Of a DNA stretch of 64,000 nt, positions 24,833-39,862 are shown piece after piece. This DNA comes from Commensalibacter communis (GTDB taxonomy: Bacteria > Pseudomonadota > Alphaproteobacteria > Acetobacterales > Acetobacteraceae). The stretch is from NCBI RefSeq assembly GCF_947179015.1, contig NZ_CAMXCM010000001.1, forward strand, positions 62,001 through 126,000, read 5' to 3'. Position numbers and translations under genes: made by a program. The notes beneath the pieces were generated by a model that saw only the letters and a program-made list of their open reading frames with translations, was not told where the DNA came from and searched no databases. The number at the start of each line of letters is the position of its first letter. Within the stretch, counting starts at the first letter, position 1.

Positions 24833-25936
24833 ATGAAAATTTATTATGTTATTACAAGTTTGGAAGGTGGTGGAGCTGAATTTATTGTTCCTGATTTAGC
24901 AGAATTTTTTATCAGCCAAGGTCATGATTTTAAAGTATTAGCATGCCTTCCACGAGATATGGAAACTGCAGCATTGCTAGAGGATCGTAATATTCCTTAT
25001 CAACTTCTTTCGCTGAACGGGGATCATCGGTTAAAATCGACTTATAATTTACTAAAAATCGTTAAAAAATCCCGTCCTGATTTAATTTGGACGTCATTGG
25101 CACGTGGGGCAATGGATGGGCAAATCGTAGGAAAGTTGTGTAATATTCCCGTTGTCAGCTGGAAACATAGCGCCAATATAATGGCGCATAAAATCTCTGC
25201 TGTTCGTTTTTTACAGAGATATAGTCAGTTATGGGTTGCTGATTCGGATGGCGTTGCTGATTTCTTACAAACAAGTATGGATGTGGCGGCGGATCGTATT
25301 ATGACGTGGCCTTTGTTCAAAGTGCTAGAAAATTTACCTGATATGCCCGTATGGGATGGCAAAGGTATTTTTCACATTGGCAGTATGGGTCGCTTACACC
25401 CAGTGAAGAATTTTGATGTAATGATTAAATCGATTGATTATATTAATAAGAAATATCCAGATGTCGGACAGCGTATTCATTTCTCGATCGCAGGGGCAGG
25501 GGAAGAAGAACATAAATTACGCAATTTAATACAAGAGTTGCAGCTTAAAAACGTAGAGTTGGCAGGCTTTTATACTAATGTGATGGATTATTTAAAAACA
25601 CTGCACTTATATACGCAAACATCGACGTTTGAAGGGATGTGTATTGCATTGCACGAAGCTCTGGCAGTGGGTCTGCCTGTCATTTCAACCCCTGTTGGAG
25701 AAATGCGTTTTTGTGTGAAAAATAATCCAATAGGAACGTTGTTAAAAGAGAACTCACCCGAAGCATTGGGTGAAGCTATTGTGGAGTATTTTCATCATCC
25801 TGCTAAGGCCAACGACTATGGGAAAAACGCTCGGGGTTATATTCAATCTCGATATAGTAAAGAGGCATTTCAGAATGCAGGAAAAACAATTTTACATCGT
25901 ATTGAAAACGAGATTCTACCAAAGTTCCATAAGTAA
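24833..25936 (+). CDS. Glycosyltransferase family 4 (GT-B) protein
   Basis: The 367-aa protein has GT-B glycosyltransferase architecture: an acceptor half starting YYVITSLEGGGAEF, and a donor half with HIGSMGRLHPVKNFDVMI, AGAGEEEHKLR and the nucleotide-sugar motif TSTFEGMCIALHEALAVGLP (conserved E-x7-E pattern). It probably adds a sugar in surface polysaccharide or lipid synthesis. The acceptor and donor cannot be told from sequence, and no polysaccharide cluster adjoins it. Confidence 0.85.
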   Translation: MKIYYVITSLEGGGAEFIVPDLAEFFISQGHDFKVLACLPRDMETAALLEDRNIPYQLLSLNGDHRLKSTYNLLKIVKKSRPDLIWTSLARGAMDGQIVGKLCNIPVVSWKHSANIMAHKISAVRFLQRYSQLWVADSDGVADFLQTSMDVAADRIMTWPLFKVLENLPDMPVWDGKGIFHIGSMGRLHPVKNFDVMIKSIDYINKKYPDVGQRIHFSIAGAGEEEHKLRNLIQELQLKNVELAGFYTNVMDYLKTLHLYTQTSTFEGMCIALHEALAVGLPVISTPVGEMRFCVKNNPIGTLLKENSPEALGEAIVEYFHHPAKANDYGKNARGYIQSRYSKEAFQNAGKTILHRIENEILPKFHK

Positions 25937-25945
25937 AAGTAAGCT

Positions 25946-30308
<4,363 letters not shown>

Positions 30309-30336
30309 TGGGGGAAAACAATGCTAGGACTAATGG

Positions 30337-31209
30337 TTAAAATATAGAATTCCACATACGGCTAAAGAATCCAGGCCCTTTTGCAGTTGGTTTTTCGGCT
30401 TGGTTTGAAGCGAGATTATATTTCTTTAGATCATTATAGGTGTAACGATACCATGTGCTGTTAGGATAGTTATAACCAAGTATGGATGCTGTTTTACGGG
30501 CTTGGTCTGTTAATCCAAGTTTTAAATATACCTCAACAGAACGGTGTAATGCTTCTGCAACATGGTTTGTTGTTTGGTAGTCTAAAATAACCCGTTGGAA
30601 CCGTGTAATTGCCGCTTCATAGTTTTTTTGTTGCTCATAGAAACGACCAACTAACATTTCTTTACCCGCCAAATGGTCGCGACAAAGATCAATTTTTAAT
30701 TGTGCATCGCGCGCATATGAAGTGCCAGGAAAGCGATTGACCACATCATTTAAAGCACTCAGTGCCTCTAACGTACTTTGTTGGTCGCGCGTTACGTCAG
30801 AAATACGTTCGTAATAACATAAGGAACGTAAATAAAATGCATAGGGTGCATCGGGGCTGTTAGGATGTAACTGTAAAAAGGTTTCTAATTGCTTGACGGC
30901 TTCTGGATATTTGTTTTGTAAATAAAAAGCATATCCTTGCATCAATTGTGCATTAGGAGCGTAGCTAGAATATGGGAAATTTTCTTGTAACAATTCAAAC
31001 TGCTTTGTCGCCAGTTTGTAATGTTTTGTTTTGATCGCATCTATACCATTATTATAGAGTTGCTCAGCGGTTCCTTGCTTTACATTTGCTTCGGAAGCGC
31101 TTGTTTCTAGTGTTTTTTTCTCACCTTTACTATCACTACCACTGCCGCATGCGACCAAACTAGTCACAAGCAGGACAGAAAAAAAACCGCGTGATATATG
31201 TTTAAACAT
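30337..31209 (-). CDS. bamD: Outer membrane assembly lipoprotein BamD
   Basis: BamD is a lipoprotein of the BAM complex that inserts beta-barrel proteins in the outer membrane. From the ATG at 31209 the 290-aa product has a signal peptide ending at the lipobox LVAC. TPR-like helices follow (YNNGIDAIKTKHYKLATKQF; YAFYLQNKYPEAVKQLETFL). The frame is open to a GTG at 31242, but that start would place charged residues before the signal peptide. It lies between lpxC and recN. Confidence 0.93.
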   Translation of the reverse strand: MFKHISRGFFSVLLVTSLVACGSGSDSKGEKKTLETSASEANVKQGTAEQLYNNGIDAIKTKHYKLATKQFELLQENFPYSSYAPNAQLMQGYAFYLQNKYPEAVKQLETFLQLHPNSPDAPYAFYLRSLCYYERISDVTRDQQSTLEALSALNDVVNRFPGTSYARDAQLKIDLCRDHLAGKEMLVGRFYEQQKNYEAAITRFQRVILDYQTTNHVAEALHRSVEVYLKLGLTDQARKTASILGYNYPNSTWYRYTYNDLKKYNLASNQAEKPTAKGPGFFSRMWNSIF

Positions 31210-31371
31210 ATGTGAGTGTGTTTTTGGATTCACTGTAACCACAGTTTGACAACTTTCTGCTTTAATAAAAATGGCACAATACTTGATAAGCGAAATATTT
31301 TTATATCATGTCGTTAGAGAAGTTGAAGAACTTTATTTAAAAAATTTTCATTTTAATTTGAAGTGAGGTTT

Positions 31372-32385
31372 TTAAGCCTCTTGTATTTGATGTGTTGGGT
31401 AGGAAAAATTTACCAATTGTTCTGGTGTAATTGAACGTGCAGAGCTAGGTAAATAACACCATGCTTTTTTATCAGCCATTAATTTTCGTAACAAAAGATT
31501 ATTTAAACTATGACCCGATTTATGACCGATGAATTCACCATGTATACGAACATTGGCCAAAGACAAATCGCCAATTGCATCAAGCATTTTATGTTTTACA
31601 AATTCATTCTCACAACGTAAACCATTGGGATTTAATATAGTATCATTCTCAACAACGATAGCGTTCTCAAGGCTTCCGCCTTTGGCTAGCCCCATTTTGT
31701 GAAGGATATCAATTTCACTTTTTAATACGAATGTGCGGCAATGCGCTAATTTTGTTTTGAAGTTTTCTGGCGTAAGTTGCATTTTAAAGATTTGTTTGCC
31801 AATGGCCGCAGCAGGGAAATCAATTGATAAATTCAAAGACAAACCATTATATAATGATGGATTGAGTTCCGCAAAAGCATCTTTGTGTTCGACACGGACA
31901 GTTTTCAAAATTTTAATGCTTGGTATAACTGCTAGTAAAGTTTGGCGACCTGCTTGCTCAATCAATTCATTAAATTGCGAAGAAGATCCATCTAAAACAG
32001 GAAGTTCTGGTCCATCACATTCAACAATAATATTATCAATTTGATTGCCTGATAAAGCTGCCATAAGATGTTCTATAGTTGCTATTTTTATAGAAGGATT
32101 ATGCGGACAAGCGACCACAGTGCTTAATGTAGTATCAACTACATTGTTGTAATGGGCTTGAATAGGATGATTGTTAAGGTCGGTTCTGCGAAAAATAATA
32201 CCTGTCCCAGCAGGCGCAGGTAATAATTTAAGATTTATATATTTCCCAGAATGTAATCCCACACCAGAAAAAGAAATCGGCGTGGAAATTGTATGTGCAG
32301 GTGCAACTGGAGATTGGATCAAAGGGAATGAAGAATAAATAGTGCGTGCAGTTAGTGGCAAAGATTTTGTTTGTATTTGATCCAT
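31372..32385 (-). CDS. lpxC: UDP-3-O-acyl-N-acetylglucosamine deacetylase
   Basis: LpxC is the zinc enzyme that commits to lipid A synthesis. The 337-aa product shows FSGVGLHSGK and TIEHLMAALSG (zinc histidine), the block HKMLDAIGDLSL, and the catalytic HKSGHSLNNLLL. A roughly 35-residue N-terminal extension precedes the usual start and may be artefactual, although no better start codon is apparent. It lies directly downstream of ftsZ after a terminator, so it likely has its own promoter in the 167-bp gap. Confidence 0.95.
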   Translation of the reverse strand: MDQIQTKSLPLTARTIYSSFPLIQSPVAPAHTISTPISFSGVGLHSGKYINLKLLPAPAGTGIIFRRTDLNNHPIQAHYNNVVDTTLSTVVACPHNPSIKIATIEHLMAALSGNQIDNIIVECDGPELPVLDGSSSQFNELIEQAGRQTLLAVIPSIKILKTVRVEHKDAFAELNPSLYNGLSLNLSIDFPAAAIGKQIFKMQLTPENFKTKLAHCRTFVLKSEIDILHKMGLAKGGSLENAIVVENDTILNPNGLRCENEFVKHKMLDAIGDLSLANVRIHGEFIGHKSGHSLNNLLLRKLMADKKAWCYLPSSARSITPEQLVNFSYPTHQIQEA

Positions 32386-32503
32386 AGTTTTTTCCGATCT
32401 AAATTTGATGCAACTATATTTAGATTAATACTTAGAGAGGAAATAAAACGAATGCCAGTCAAAGATTGTTGCATAGTGTTACGAGAAACGGATGATAGGG
32501 CAT

Positions 32504-32538
32504 AAAAAAAGGTCTCTAAATTAATCTTCAGAGACCTT
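32504..32538 (-). terminator. Intrinsic terminator after ftsZ
   Basis: On the minus strand the arms AAGGTCTCT and AGAGACCTT (plus-strand 32509-32517 and 32530-32538) pair around a 12-nt loop. The seven plus-strand As at 32504-32510 give a T-run at the end. It lies 15 bp after the ftsZ stop and would end the dcw transcript before lpxC. Confidence 0.8.
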
Positions 32539-32552
32539 CTAAAAAACAGAAA

Positions 32553-34088
32553 TTAGGATTTTCGTCTTAAAAATGCTGGAATATCAAGACCTTCTTCGTC
32601 TAATTTAGCTTGCGTTTCGCCGTTTGATTGACCTTGTTCTTCTGTATTACTAGTAATAGAAGGTTCGCTTTTCCCTTGCTCATTAGAAGGGTTAGGATAG
32701 TTTTTATTTCCGCGTAGTGCCCCAGTTACAATACCAAACAGACTTCTTGATGGAGGAGGAGGGGTGTCATCTTGACGATGATGGGAATCAGAGAACAAAC
32801 CTGAACGAGGAGATGTTTTTGCTGCACGTTCTGGAATCGCATCTGGGGAAGGCGCACGAGGCTCATCACTGTTATGTGTTGCGCTGTTTGTTTCAATAGG
32901 AGTTTCGATTTTTGGTTGGGTTGCTGGTTTTGCCATAGCAGGCGGTTCTTGATATTTTATCGGTTCAGGGACCTTTTGTGTCTCAACTGTTTCTGCAACT
33001 TGACCAACATTGGTGTTGGTTGTTCTATTTGTGTTCAAAGACGCGGCTTCTGGAATAACAACTTTTTTTTCAGGTTCAGTTGGCGGTGCAACAGGAGACT
33101 GTTTTTCGTATTGTACAGGGCTTTCGATACCTGTCGCAACGACAGAAACTCTGATTTTACCCGTCAGGCTTTCATCAATTGCCGAACCGAAAATAATATT
33201 GGCATCTTCTGCAACTTCTTCACGAATCCGATTCGCAGCTTGATCGACTTCAAACAAAGTAAGGTCAGAACCACCGGTAATATTAATTAATAATCCACGA
33301 GCCCCAGACATAGAAGTATCTTCTAATAATGGATTAGAAATAGCAGACTCAGCAGCACGAATCGCTCTATTTTCACCTTCTACTTCGCCCGTACCCATCA
33401 TTGCTTTACCCATTTCTGCCATGACGGTTCGAATATCAGCAAAGTCAAGATTAACAAGACCAGGTGACATCATTAAATCGGTAACACCCTTGACGCCCAT
33501 ATATAGGACTTCATCCGCCATTTTAAAGGCATCTTGCCAGGTTGTATTTTCGGTCGCTGTGCGGAATAGATTTTGGTTCGGAATGACAATTAATGTATCT
33601 ACAAATTGCTGAAGTTCGGCAATACCTGTTTCTGCAAGGCGTGCTCTTCTTGCACCTTCGAACGTAAATGGTTTTGTAACCACACCTACGGTCAAAATAC
33701 CACGTTCACGTGCCATACGTGCAATTACGGGTGCTGCACCAGTACCAGTACCACCACCCATGCCAGCAGTAATGAATACCATATGAACATTTTCCATATG
33801 ACGGGCAATTTCTTCTGCGGCTTCTTCAGCTGCTGCACGTCCGATATCAGGCTTTGCCCCTGCTCCTAACCCTTGGGTCAAGTGTGGACCAAGTTGAATA
33901 CGATTATCAGAACAACTTTTCATTAATTGTTGCGCATCAGTATTCGCAACAACAAATTCAACTCCTTTGAGTTGTAATAAAATCATATTATCAACAGCAT
34001 TAGTACCGCCACCACCAACACCAAAAACTGTGATACGAGGTGTAAAATCAGCATAGGCAGGTTGTGGAATTGTCAAATTGAGTGTCAT
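32553..34088 (-). CDS. ftsZ: Cell division GTPase FtsZ
   Basis: FtsZ is the tubulin-like GTPase that builds the division ring. The 511-aa protein has the signature [13 protein letters not shown] and other tubulin motifs in its first 320 residues. A long, Pro/Glu/Thr-rich linker (about 320-490) precedes the C-terminal anchor peptide [11 protein letters not shown], which binds FtsA. The start follows a GAGGA ribosome-binding site. It is the last gene of the division cluster. Confidence 0.98.
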   Translation of the reverse strand: MTLNLTIPQPAYADFTPRITVFGVGGGGTNAVDNMILLQLKGVEFVVANTDAQQLMKSCSDNRIQLGPHLTQGLGAGAKPDIGRAAAEEAAEEIARHMENVHMVFITAGMGGGTGTGAAPVIARMARERGILTVGVVTKPFTFEGARRARLAETGIAELQQFVDTLIVIPNQNLFRTATENTTWQDAFKMADEVLYMGVKGVTDLMMSPGLVNLDFADIRTVMAEMGKAMMGTGEVEGENRAIRAAESAISNPLLEDTSMSGARGLLINITGGSDLTLFEVDQAANRIREEVAEDANIIFGSAIDESLTGKIRVSVVATGIESPVQYEKQSPVAPPTEPEKKVVIPEAASLNTNRTTNTNVGQVAETVETQKVPEPIKYQEPPAMAKPATQPKIETPIETNSATHNSDEPRAPSPDAIPERAAKTSPRSGLFSDSHHRQDDTPPPPSRSLFGIVTGALRGNKNYPNPSNEQGKSEPSITSNTEEQGQSNGETQAKLDEEGLDIPAFLRRKS

Positions 34089-34167
34089 GGATATCCTCGA
34101 ACCAAGTATAGCTTTATATTTTGTAAAGTAGGATACATTAGAAAAGTGTTAGAATCCAAAGAAATAT

Positions 34168-35550
34168 TTATATATGTATTCTGATAAACTCAATAAGCTT
34201 TTTCAAAAAACCCTCAGATTTTTTTTCTGCGAAATCCAAATCTGCTAGTGTGCGACCATCTCCCGCAGCCCACGCCAATAACCCAGCAGCCGTTGAAAAA
34301 GCAGCTGAATTTGCTGTGTCGTCTGGTAAGCCTATGATATTGTTTGGTTTTCCTAACCGAATTTGTCGATTTAAAATCCGTGCAGCCAAAGGTCCAAGCC
34401 CATCCAATAAAGAGCCACCCCCTGTTAAAATGACTCTACCATTGGCAGCATTACCGACATTTGCATTGTCTAAACGATCACGGATCAACTCTAATGTTTC
34501 CTCAATTCGAGGGCGAATAATAGAAATAACTCGTGATAGTGGTATTTTTGTAACTACTTCATAGTCATCATCACCAATCATTTGAATAGGAAGCTGTTGA
34601 TATTCATCATCATAAGAATATTCAGCACTACCCCACATGGTTTTTAACCATTCGGCGGTATCAATAGAGGTTGACAAAATACCTGCAATATCTCGGGTAA
34701 TATGTGATCCACCAATAGGAATCTGAGACGTATAAAGCAGCTGGCCTTCTCCAAAAATGCCAATAGAGGTCGTTCCACCCCCCATATCGACAATTGTTGC
34801 ACCCAATTCCCGCTCATCAGGTGCCATTACGGCAAGTCCGGCAGCTAGAGGCGTGGATATAATGGCTTCAATTTCCAGCTCTGCACGCATTAAGACGGTT
34901 GCAAGATTACGCAAAGCCGTTGCGGAAGTATCAATAATATGTAAACGTGTGCTTAATAACTCACATTGATGACCACGAGGATCTTCAACCCCAGAGGTTT
35001 CATCGACATTAAACGCCAGTGGTAGTGCATGAATAATTTCTCTACCATCTATTTGTGCTCTTAAAACCCCTTCGTTAACCAGTCGATAAATATCATGATT
35101 ATTGATTTCTTTGCCGCCAATAGGCCAATCAACATTAAAAAGCTGACTCTGAGGTTTTCCACCTGACAGATTAACATAGATCTTACTTAAACGGCGTTCT
35201 GCGGCTTCTTCTGCTTGACCAACAGCTGATCGAATGGCACGTTCTGCGGCTTGCAAGTTGACTATCCCACCTTGTTTCACCCCGTGAGATCGACGCCAAC
35301 CATATCCTAAAACTTGCAGTTGGCCATTTGACTTACCTTGTCCAATTAAACAAGTAATTTTATTACTGCCAATATCTAAAACACCAAAAATCCCCGGCAA
35401 CCAGTCTTTTTTATAAGGAAGATCATCTGGGGGAAACACACGGCTTTTTACCAGTTGTCTTGACTGTGCCAAAGTCAAAGCATTTTTGTCATGATTTGTA
35501 TTATGATTATTTTTTTGAGCTTTGTTCTTGGAAGAAGTTAGCTTGCTCAT
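34168..35550 (-). CDS. ftsA: Cell division protein FtsA
   Basis: FtsA is the actin-like protein tethering FtsZ to the inner membrane. The 460-aa product has the phosphate-binding strands GVLDIGSNKITCLIGQ and IVDMGGGTTSIGIFGEG, an adenosine loop ILTGGGSLLDGL, and a C-terminal amphipathic helix (GFLKKLIEFIRIHI) that anchors it. It carries a charged, low-complexity N-terminal extension of about 40 residues. It lies between ftsQ and ftsZ. Confidence 0.97.
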   Translation of the reverse strand: MSKLTSSKNKAQKNNHNTNHDKNALTLAQSRQLVKSRVFPPDDLPYKKDWLPGIFGVLDIGSNKITCLIGQGKSNGQLQVLGYGWRRSHGVKQGGIVNLQAAERAIRSAVGQAEEAAERRLSKIYVNLSGGKPQSQLFNVDWPIGGKEINNHDIYRLVNEGVLRAQIDGREIIHALPLAFNVDETSGVEDPRGHQCELLSTRLHIIDTSATALRNLATVLMRAELEIEAIISTPLAAGLAVMAPDERELGATIVDMGGGTTSIGIFGEGQLLYTSQIPIGGSHITRDIAGILSTSIDTAEWLKTMWGSAEYSYDDEYQQLPIQMIGDDDYEVVTKIPLSRVISIIRPRIEETLELIRDRLDNANVGNAANGRVILTGGGSLLDGLGPLAARILNRQIRLGKPNNIIGLPDDTANSAAFSTAAGLLAWAAGDGRTLADLDFAEKKSEGFLKKLIEFIRIHI

Positions 35551-35587
35551 GACCTTTACCCTGTTTATAAAGCAAAATGCTTAAGAT

Positions 35588-36499
35588 TTAATGTGCGCTT
35601 GATGGCGCGGATGTGTTGTTAGAATTATCGGAGTTATTGAGATTATCAGGATTATCAGTATCTTTGGGTTTATTTAGAAAACTTTTATCTTCTTGAATAA
35701 TTAATCGATCCGCTAAACGTAAATCAATAGTTTTTATAGGTCGATCCAAAATCTGTAGTTCTTTTTGTAGTCGATTTAACCGCTGAAGTGCCGGTAACTC
35801 TTGGTTTTCTGGTAGCAAAACGACTGTACCGTTTTTTAAATCCAAATTCCATCGCCTGTTGCCAACACGGACTGCGGCGACGACATGTTGTTTGATTTCA
35901 GGTTGCGAGGATAAGATATCAATTAATTCAGAAGCACTTGTATTCGCACCATATCCAACAACTAATGGCAGTTGTAAAAATGCTTTGCCGTCTTTTCCGC
36001 TCATGCCATGATCGTTGACGATTTCGCCTTTGCGGTCGATCAGTTTGAAATGATGGTTAAATTGCCACACAGCAAAAGGTGTTCGTTCCGTAATATGAAT
36101 GATGATGGTATTAGGTAATTGCCTCTTTAACAAAGCATGATCTACAAAAGGGAGGTCATTTAGACGATCTTGAGCATCTTGTACTGAAAAATTAAAAATA
36201 GAATCACCAACCTGAATGCCCAAAGCTTCTTTCACATCTTGTTCTGACGTAAGATTGCATCCAGTAATGAGGATTTTAGTAATTTTCATGGGTAGAATAT
36301 TTGCAACTTTTTCTTGAATAACAGAAAAATGCTGATCGCCAGCCATTTTGAAAACTAGCCATCCACCACCTATAAAAAAGCCGATAATAATAAGTAATAG
36401 AATAAAAGGGCGCAATAATCGTTTAGAACGAAGAAGCGCGATCTTACTCTTTGACGGACGGTCGTTTTGATGCTCTGGACGTTTTTTTAAATACGACAT
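35588..36499 (-). CDS. ftsQ: Cell division protein FtsQ
   Basis: FtsQ is a bitopic membrane protein that links the early and late divisome. From the ATG at 36499 it has 303 aa: a basic N-terminus, one membrane helix (about residues 35-58, FILLLIIIGFFIGGGWLVF), then a POTRA domain (KITKILITGCNLTSEQDV) and the FtsQ domain. The C-terminus is rich in Asn/Asp/Ser. It overlaps the end of ddl by 13 bp. A longer frame reaching 36550 would overlap ddl more and lacks family support. Confidence 0.93.
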   Translation of the reverse strand: MSYLKKRPEHQNDRPSKSKIALLRSKRLLRPFILLLIIIGFFIGGGWLVFKMAGDQHFSVIQEKVANILPMKITKILITGCNLTSEQDVKEALGIQVGDSIFNFSVQDAQDRLNDLPFVDHALLKRQLPNTIIIHITERTPFAVWQFNHHFKLIDRKGEIVNDHGMSGKDGKAFLQLPLVVGYGANTSASELIDILSSQPEIKQHVVAAVRVGNRRWNLDLKNGTVVLLPENQELPALQRLNRLQKELQILDRPIKTIDLRLADRLIIQEDKSFLNKPKDTDNPDNLNNSDNSNNTSAPSSAH

Positions 36500-37440
36500 C
36501 TTGCATGTTCCACCAGCCACGAGCAAAGTTCTGGATAAGATATATTGCAATAAGCCGCTTGTTCAGGCAGTAAAGAGGTTTTGGTCATGCCTGGTTGGGT
36601 GTTAATTTCCAAAATATAAAGTTTACCAGGTTTCTCTGGTGTCTCATTGGTATTATCATATCGGAAATCTGTTCTAGAAACAGGGTAACAACCTAGAATC
36701 TTGTGCGCTTGTTGTGCGTAATTCATAGCCTCTTGAAAGGCTTTCGGATGTATTTGCGCAGGCAAAATATGCTTTGATTCTCCGGCGGTATATTTTGACG
36801 TATAATCATAAAAATGATGTGTGCCAGAAGAAATGTCTGTGATGGTCAATGCTTTGTCTTGCATGACACAGATTGTTAATTCTTTTCCAGGAATGAATTG
36901 TTCAATCAAAGCATTATCACCAAAATGCCATTCTTTAACAATATTTTCTCGTTTCTGTTGGCGTAGATTTTCATCTTCTTCTGTAATAATATAAACACCA
37001 ACCGAAGACCCTTCTTCAATTGGTTTTACAACATAAGGAACGGGGAGAGGGTCTTGAGATGCTAATGCTTTAATTGGAATAACTTTGCCTGTGGCAACGG
37101 GTAATCCTGCGTCGATTAATAAAATGCGAGTCATTTGTTTATTCATCGCAATGGCAGAAGAGCAAACCCCACCATGGGTATAAGGGATATTCATCCATTC
37201 CAATACACCTTGTATCGCGCCATCTTCGCCAAAACGCCCATGTAGTGCATTAAAGACAACATCAGGACGCTTCTCTTTTAAAAATTGGATTACATATTCC
37301 AGATCATCATTAACGATTAAATCGCTGACTTGGTATCCAGCTTCTTGAAGTGCTTCGATAATATTGCTACCACTTGCAAGGCTTACTTCACGTTCAGAGG
37401 AAATTCCACCCCGCATAACGGTGACATGTTTTTTGGACAT
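36487..37440 (-). CDS. ddl: D-alanine--D-alanine ligase
   Basis: Ddl makes the D-Ala-D-Ala dipeptide of peptidoglycan precursors. The 317-aa ATP-grasp enzyme shows GGISSEREVSLASG, FNALHGRFGEDGAIQG, PYVVKPIEEGSSVGV and the metal-binding end LEINTQPGMTKTSLLP. It is ordered between murB and ftsQ as in many alphaproteobacteria. Confidence 0.96.
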   Translation of the reverse strand: MSKKHVTVMRGGISSEREVSLASGSNIIEALQEAGYQVSDLIVNDDLEYVIQFLKEKRPDVVFNALHGRFGEDGAIQGVLEWMNIPYTHGGVCSSAIAMNKQMTRILLIDAGLPVATGKVIPIKALASQDPLPVPYVVKPIEEGSSVGVYIITEEDENLRQQKRENIVKEWHFGDNALIEQFIPGKELTICVMQDKALTITDISSGTHHFYDYTSKYTAGESKHILPAQIHPKAFQEAMNYAQQAHKILGCYPVSRTDFRYDNTNETPEKPGKLYILEINTQPGMTKTSLLPEQAAYCNISYPELCSWLVEHARCRI

Positions 37441-37451
37441 TGACTGTTTTC

Positions 37452-38393
37452 CTATTGTTCTAATGGACGACCAACGCGTTTAATTTCCCAGTGAAGCTGA
37501 ATGCCAAATTGATTCATGACACGTTTTTTAACTTCTTCACCTAGATTCTCGATATCAGCAGCGGTTGCTGTGCCAGTATTAATTAAGAAATTACAATGTT
37601 TTTCACTGACTTGAGCACCACCAACCATCAAGCCTCGGCCACCAACCAAATCAATTAATTGCCATGCTTTGTACTGTGTTTCTGAAGGATCTGGATTACG
37701 AAAGGTTGATCCCCCTGTTCGAGAGCGGATTGGTTGAGACTCTTCACGCTGCTTTTTAATGGCATTCATCGCTTGGGTAATTTTCTCTTTGTCCCCAGCA
37801 ATCCCTTGAAGGCGAGCTTTAGTTACAATAGCATCTTGTGGTAACGAAGAATGCCGATAGCTTAATCCTAATTCGCTGACAGATAAACGTAATAATTGCC
37901 CTTCTCGGGTGATAATCTCTATCCAGTCTAAAATATTAGAGAGTTCTGAGCCATGTGCTCCTGCATTCATTTTCACGGCGCCACCAATAGAACCTGGAAT
38001 ACCAATTAAGAATTCCAGCCCTGAAATTCCATGAGCCGCAGCATGTTCAGCGACTGTTGTGTCTAAACAAGCAGCACCGACAATAAACCCATCATGGTCG
38101 GGTGTAATTTCGTTAAACCCTTTGCGTAGTTGGAAACTAATCCCAGCAATGCCACCATCACGGATTAAAAGGTTAGAAGTCGCACCTAAGGTAAATATTG
38201 GCCATTCTAAAGGGATTGTGTTTAAAATATACGCAAGGTCTTCGTCGTTGGCAGGATTGATCAAGGTTTCTGCATTTCCGCCTACTCTAAACCAACTGCG
38301 CGCACTCAAAGGAACATCAAAATTGATTTTTCCTCGTAGTTTGGGCAGTAAATCAGAAAATGCTTCTTTGGTAAAAAGACCTTGTTGCTGCAT
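37452..38393 (-). CDS. murB: UDP-N-acetylenolpyruvoylglucosamine reductase
   Basis: MurB reduces the enolpyruvyl group to give UDP-MurNAc. The 313-aa flavoprotein has the FAD-binding FTLGATSNLLIRDGGI and GLEFLIGIPGSIGGAVKMNAG, a catalytic serine region (RTGGSTFRNP), and LINTGTATA. It is a type II-like MurB. It lies 11 bp after murC, in the same operon. Confidence 0.96.
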   Translation of the reverse strand: MQQQGLFTKEAFSDLLPKLRGKINFDVPLSARSWFRVGGNAETLINPANDEDLAYILNTIPLEWPIFTLGATSNLLIRDGGIAGISFQLRKGFNEITPDHDGFIVGAACLDTTVAEHAAAHGISGLEFLIGIPGSIGGAVKMNAGAHGSELSNILDWIEIITREGQLLRLSVSELGLSYRHSSLPQDAIVTKARLQGIAGDKEKITQAMNAIKKQREESQPIRSRTGGSTFRNPDPSETQYKAWQLIDLVGGRGLMVGGAQVSEKHCNFLINTGTATAADIENLGEEVKKRVMNQFGIQLHWEIKRVGRPLEQ

Positions 38394-38404
38394 ATTTTAT
38401 CCTT

Positions 38405-39823
38405 TTAAGCGCTTTCTTGTTGTAATTTTTTAAGTTGTTCTGGCAAAGCATGAGCCCAATGGGTGACAGATCCTGCACCTAAACAAATTACCACATCGCC
38501 AGGTTCAGCAATTGCATTAATCATTTCCGCTAGTTGATCGGGATGAGGTAATGCAACAACAGATTGATGTCCATGCGCACGCAAACCCTCGATTAACGCA
38601 TCACGATCGAAATCGGGAATAGGATCTTCACCTGCGGCGTAAACATCTGCCACAATAACAGTGCTAGCATCATTCATGCAGGAACAAAATTCAGTAAATA
38701 AATCACGAAGTCTAGTATAGCGATGGGGCTGAACGACTGCAATAACATTATTAGAGGTTGCTTGGCGTGCTGCCTTCAGAACAGCAGAAATTTCAACAGG
38801 ATGGTGTCCATAATCATCAATAATACTGATTTTCCCAACCTCGCCTACGCGGGTAAAGCGACGTTGAACCCCTTTAAATGCAGCAAAAGCAGAGCGAATA
38901 TTATCTTCGCTGATATCCATTTCCAAAGCCACTGCAATTGCAGCCAAAGCATTTTGAACGTTATGTTGACCCAACATAGGTAAACGAAATGGCCCAATAC
39001 GACGATTAATTTGTTTGTGACGGTTGGTGACCACAACATCAAACGTGGTGCCTAATTTATCAGTAATTATTTTGTCTGCACGAACATCGGCCTGAGGGGA
39101 AAAACCATAAGTAATTAAACGACGATCAGACAAGTTCGGTAGCATTTTTTGAACGCCAGGATGGTCAATACATAAAACGGCAAATCCATAAAACGGAATA
39201 TTGGACACAAACTGATGATAGGCTTTTTCCATGGCCTCTGGGGTTCCCCAGTGATCCATATGTTCAGGATCCATATTGGTAACAATCGCGATGACAACAG
39301 GAAGATGTAAGAAAGAACCATCACTTTCATCGGCTTCGACAACCATCCAATCCCCAGAACCCATACGTGTATTGGTTCCATAGGCTTCAATAATACCCCC
39401 ATTAATAACGGTAGGGTCAAGTTTTGCATGTTCTAGTAACGTTGCAATTAAGCTGGTTGTTGTGGTTTTTCCATGGGTTCCGCCAACAGCAATAGACCAG
39501 CGTAGGCGCATTAACTCTGCCAACATTTCTGCACGGCGCACGACGGGAATAAAGCGAGAGCGTGCATCAACAACCTCTGGGTTATCTTTTTTAATTGCAG
39601 AAGAAACCACGACAACTTGAGCCAATCCAACATTATTGGCACTGTGACCAATATGAACGGTAATACCCAGTTTACGTAAACGTAAGACATTGGCGTTTTC
39701 TGACATATCTGACCCTTGGATTTTATATCCCAGATAATGCAATGTTTCCGCGATACCAGACATGCCAATACCGCCGATACCTACAAAATGAATAGTACCA
39801 ATCGAAAGGGGAAGAGATCTCAT
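38405..39823 (-). CDS. murC: UDP-N-acetylmuramate--L-alanine ligase
   Basis: MurC adds L-alanine to UDP-MurNAc. The 472-aa ligase has the N-terminal [15 protein letters not shown], the ATP loop [24 protein letters not shown] and the late [10 protein letters not shown]. It belongs to the same transcript as murG upstream and murB downstream. Confidence 0.97.
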   Translation of the reverse strand: MRSLPLSIGTIHFVGIGGIGMSGIAETLHYLGYKIQGSDMSENANVLRLRKLGITVHIGHSANNVGLAQVVVVSSAIKKDNPEVVDARSRFIPVVRRAEMLAELMRLRWSIAVGGTHGKTTTTSLIATLLEHAKLDPTVINGGIIEAYGTNTRMGSGDWMVVEADESDGSFLHLPVVIAIVTNMDPEHMDHWGTPEAMEKAYHQFVSNIPFYGFAVLCIDHPGVQKMLPNLSDRRLITYGFSPQADVRADKIITDKLGTTFDVVVTNRHKQINRRIGPFRLPMLGQHNVQNALAAIAVALEMDISEDNIRSAFAAFKGVQRRFTRVGEVGKISIIDDYGHHPVEISAVLKAARQATSNNVIAVVQPHRYTRLRDLFTEFCSCMNDASTVIVADVYAAGEDPIPDFDRDALIEGLRAHGHQSVVALPHPDQLAEMINAIAEPGDVVICLGAGSVTHWAHALPEQLKKLQQESA

Positions 39824-39862
39824 AGTTACAGTGCTTTCTTTATCAAAAAATCGCTAAGATGA

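Noticed and set aside
32874-33290. 138-codon frame opposite ftsZ
   Set aside because: Cys/Phe/Asn-rich composition typical of an antisense shadow of a well-conserved gene.
38059-38433. 124-codon frame opposite murB
   Set aside because: Shadow of murB and the murC end, with no ribosome-binding site or recognisable domain.
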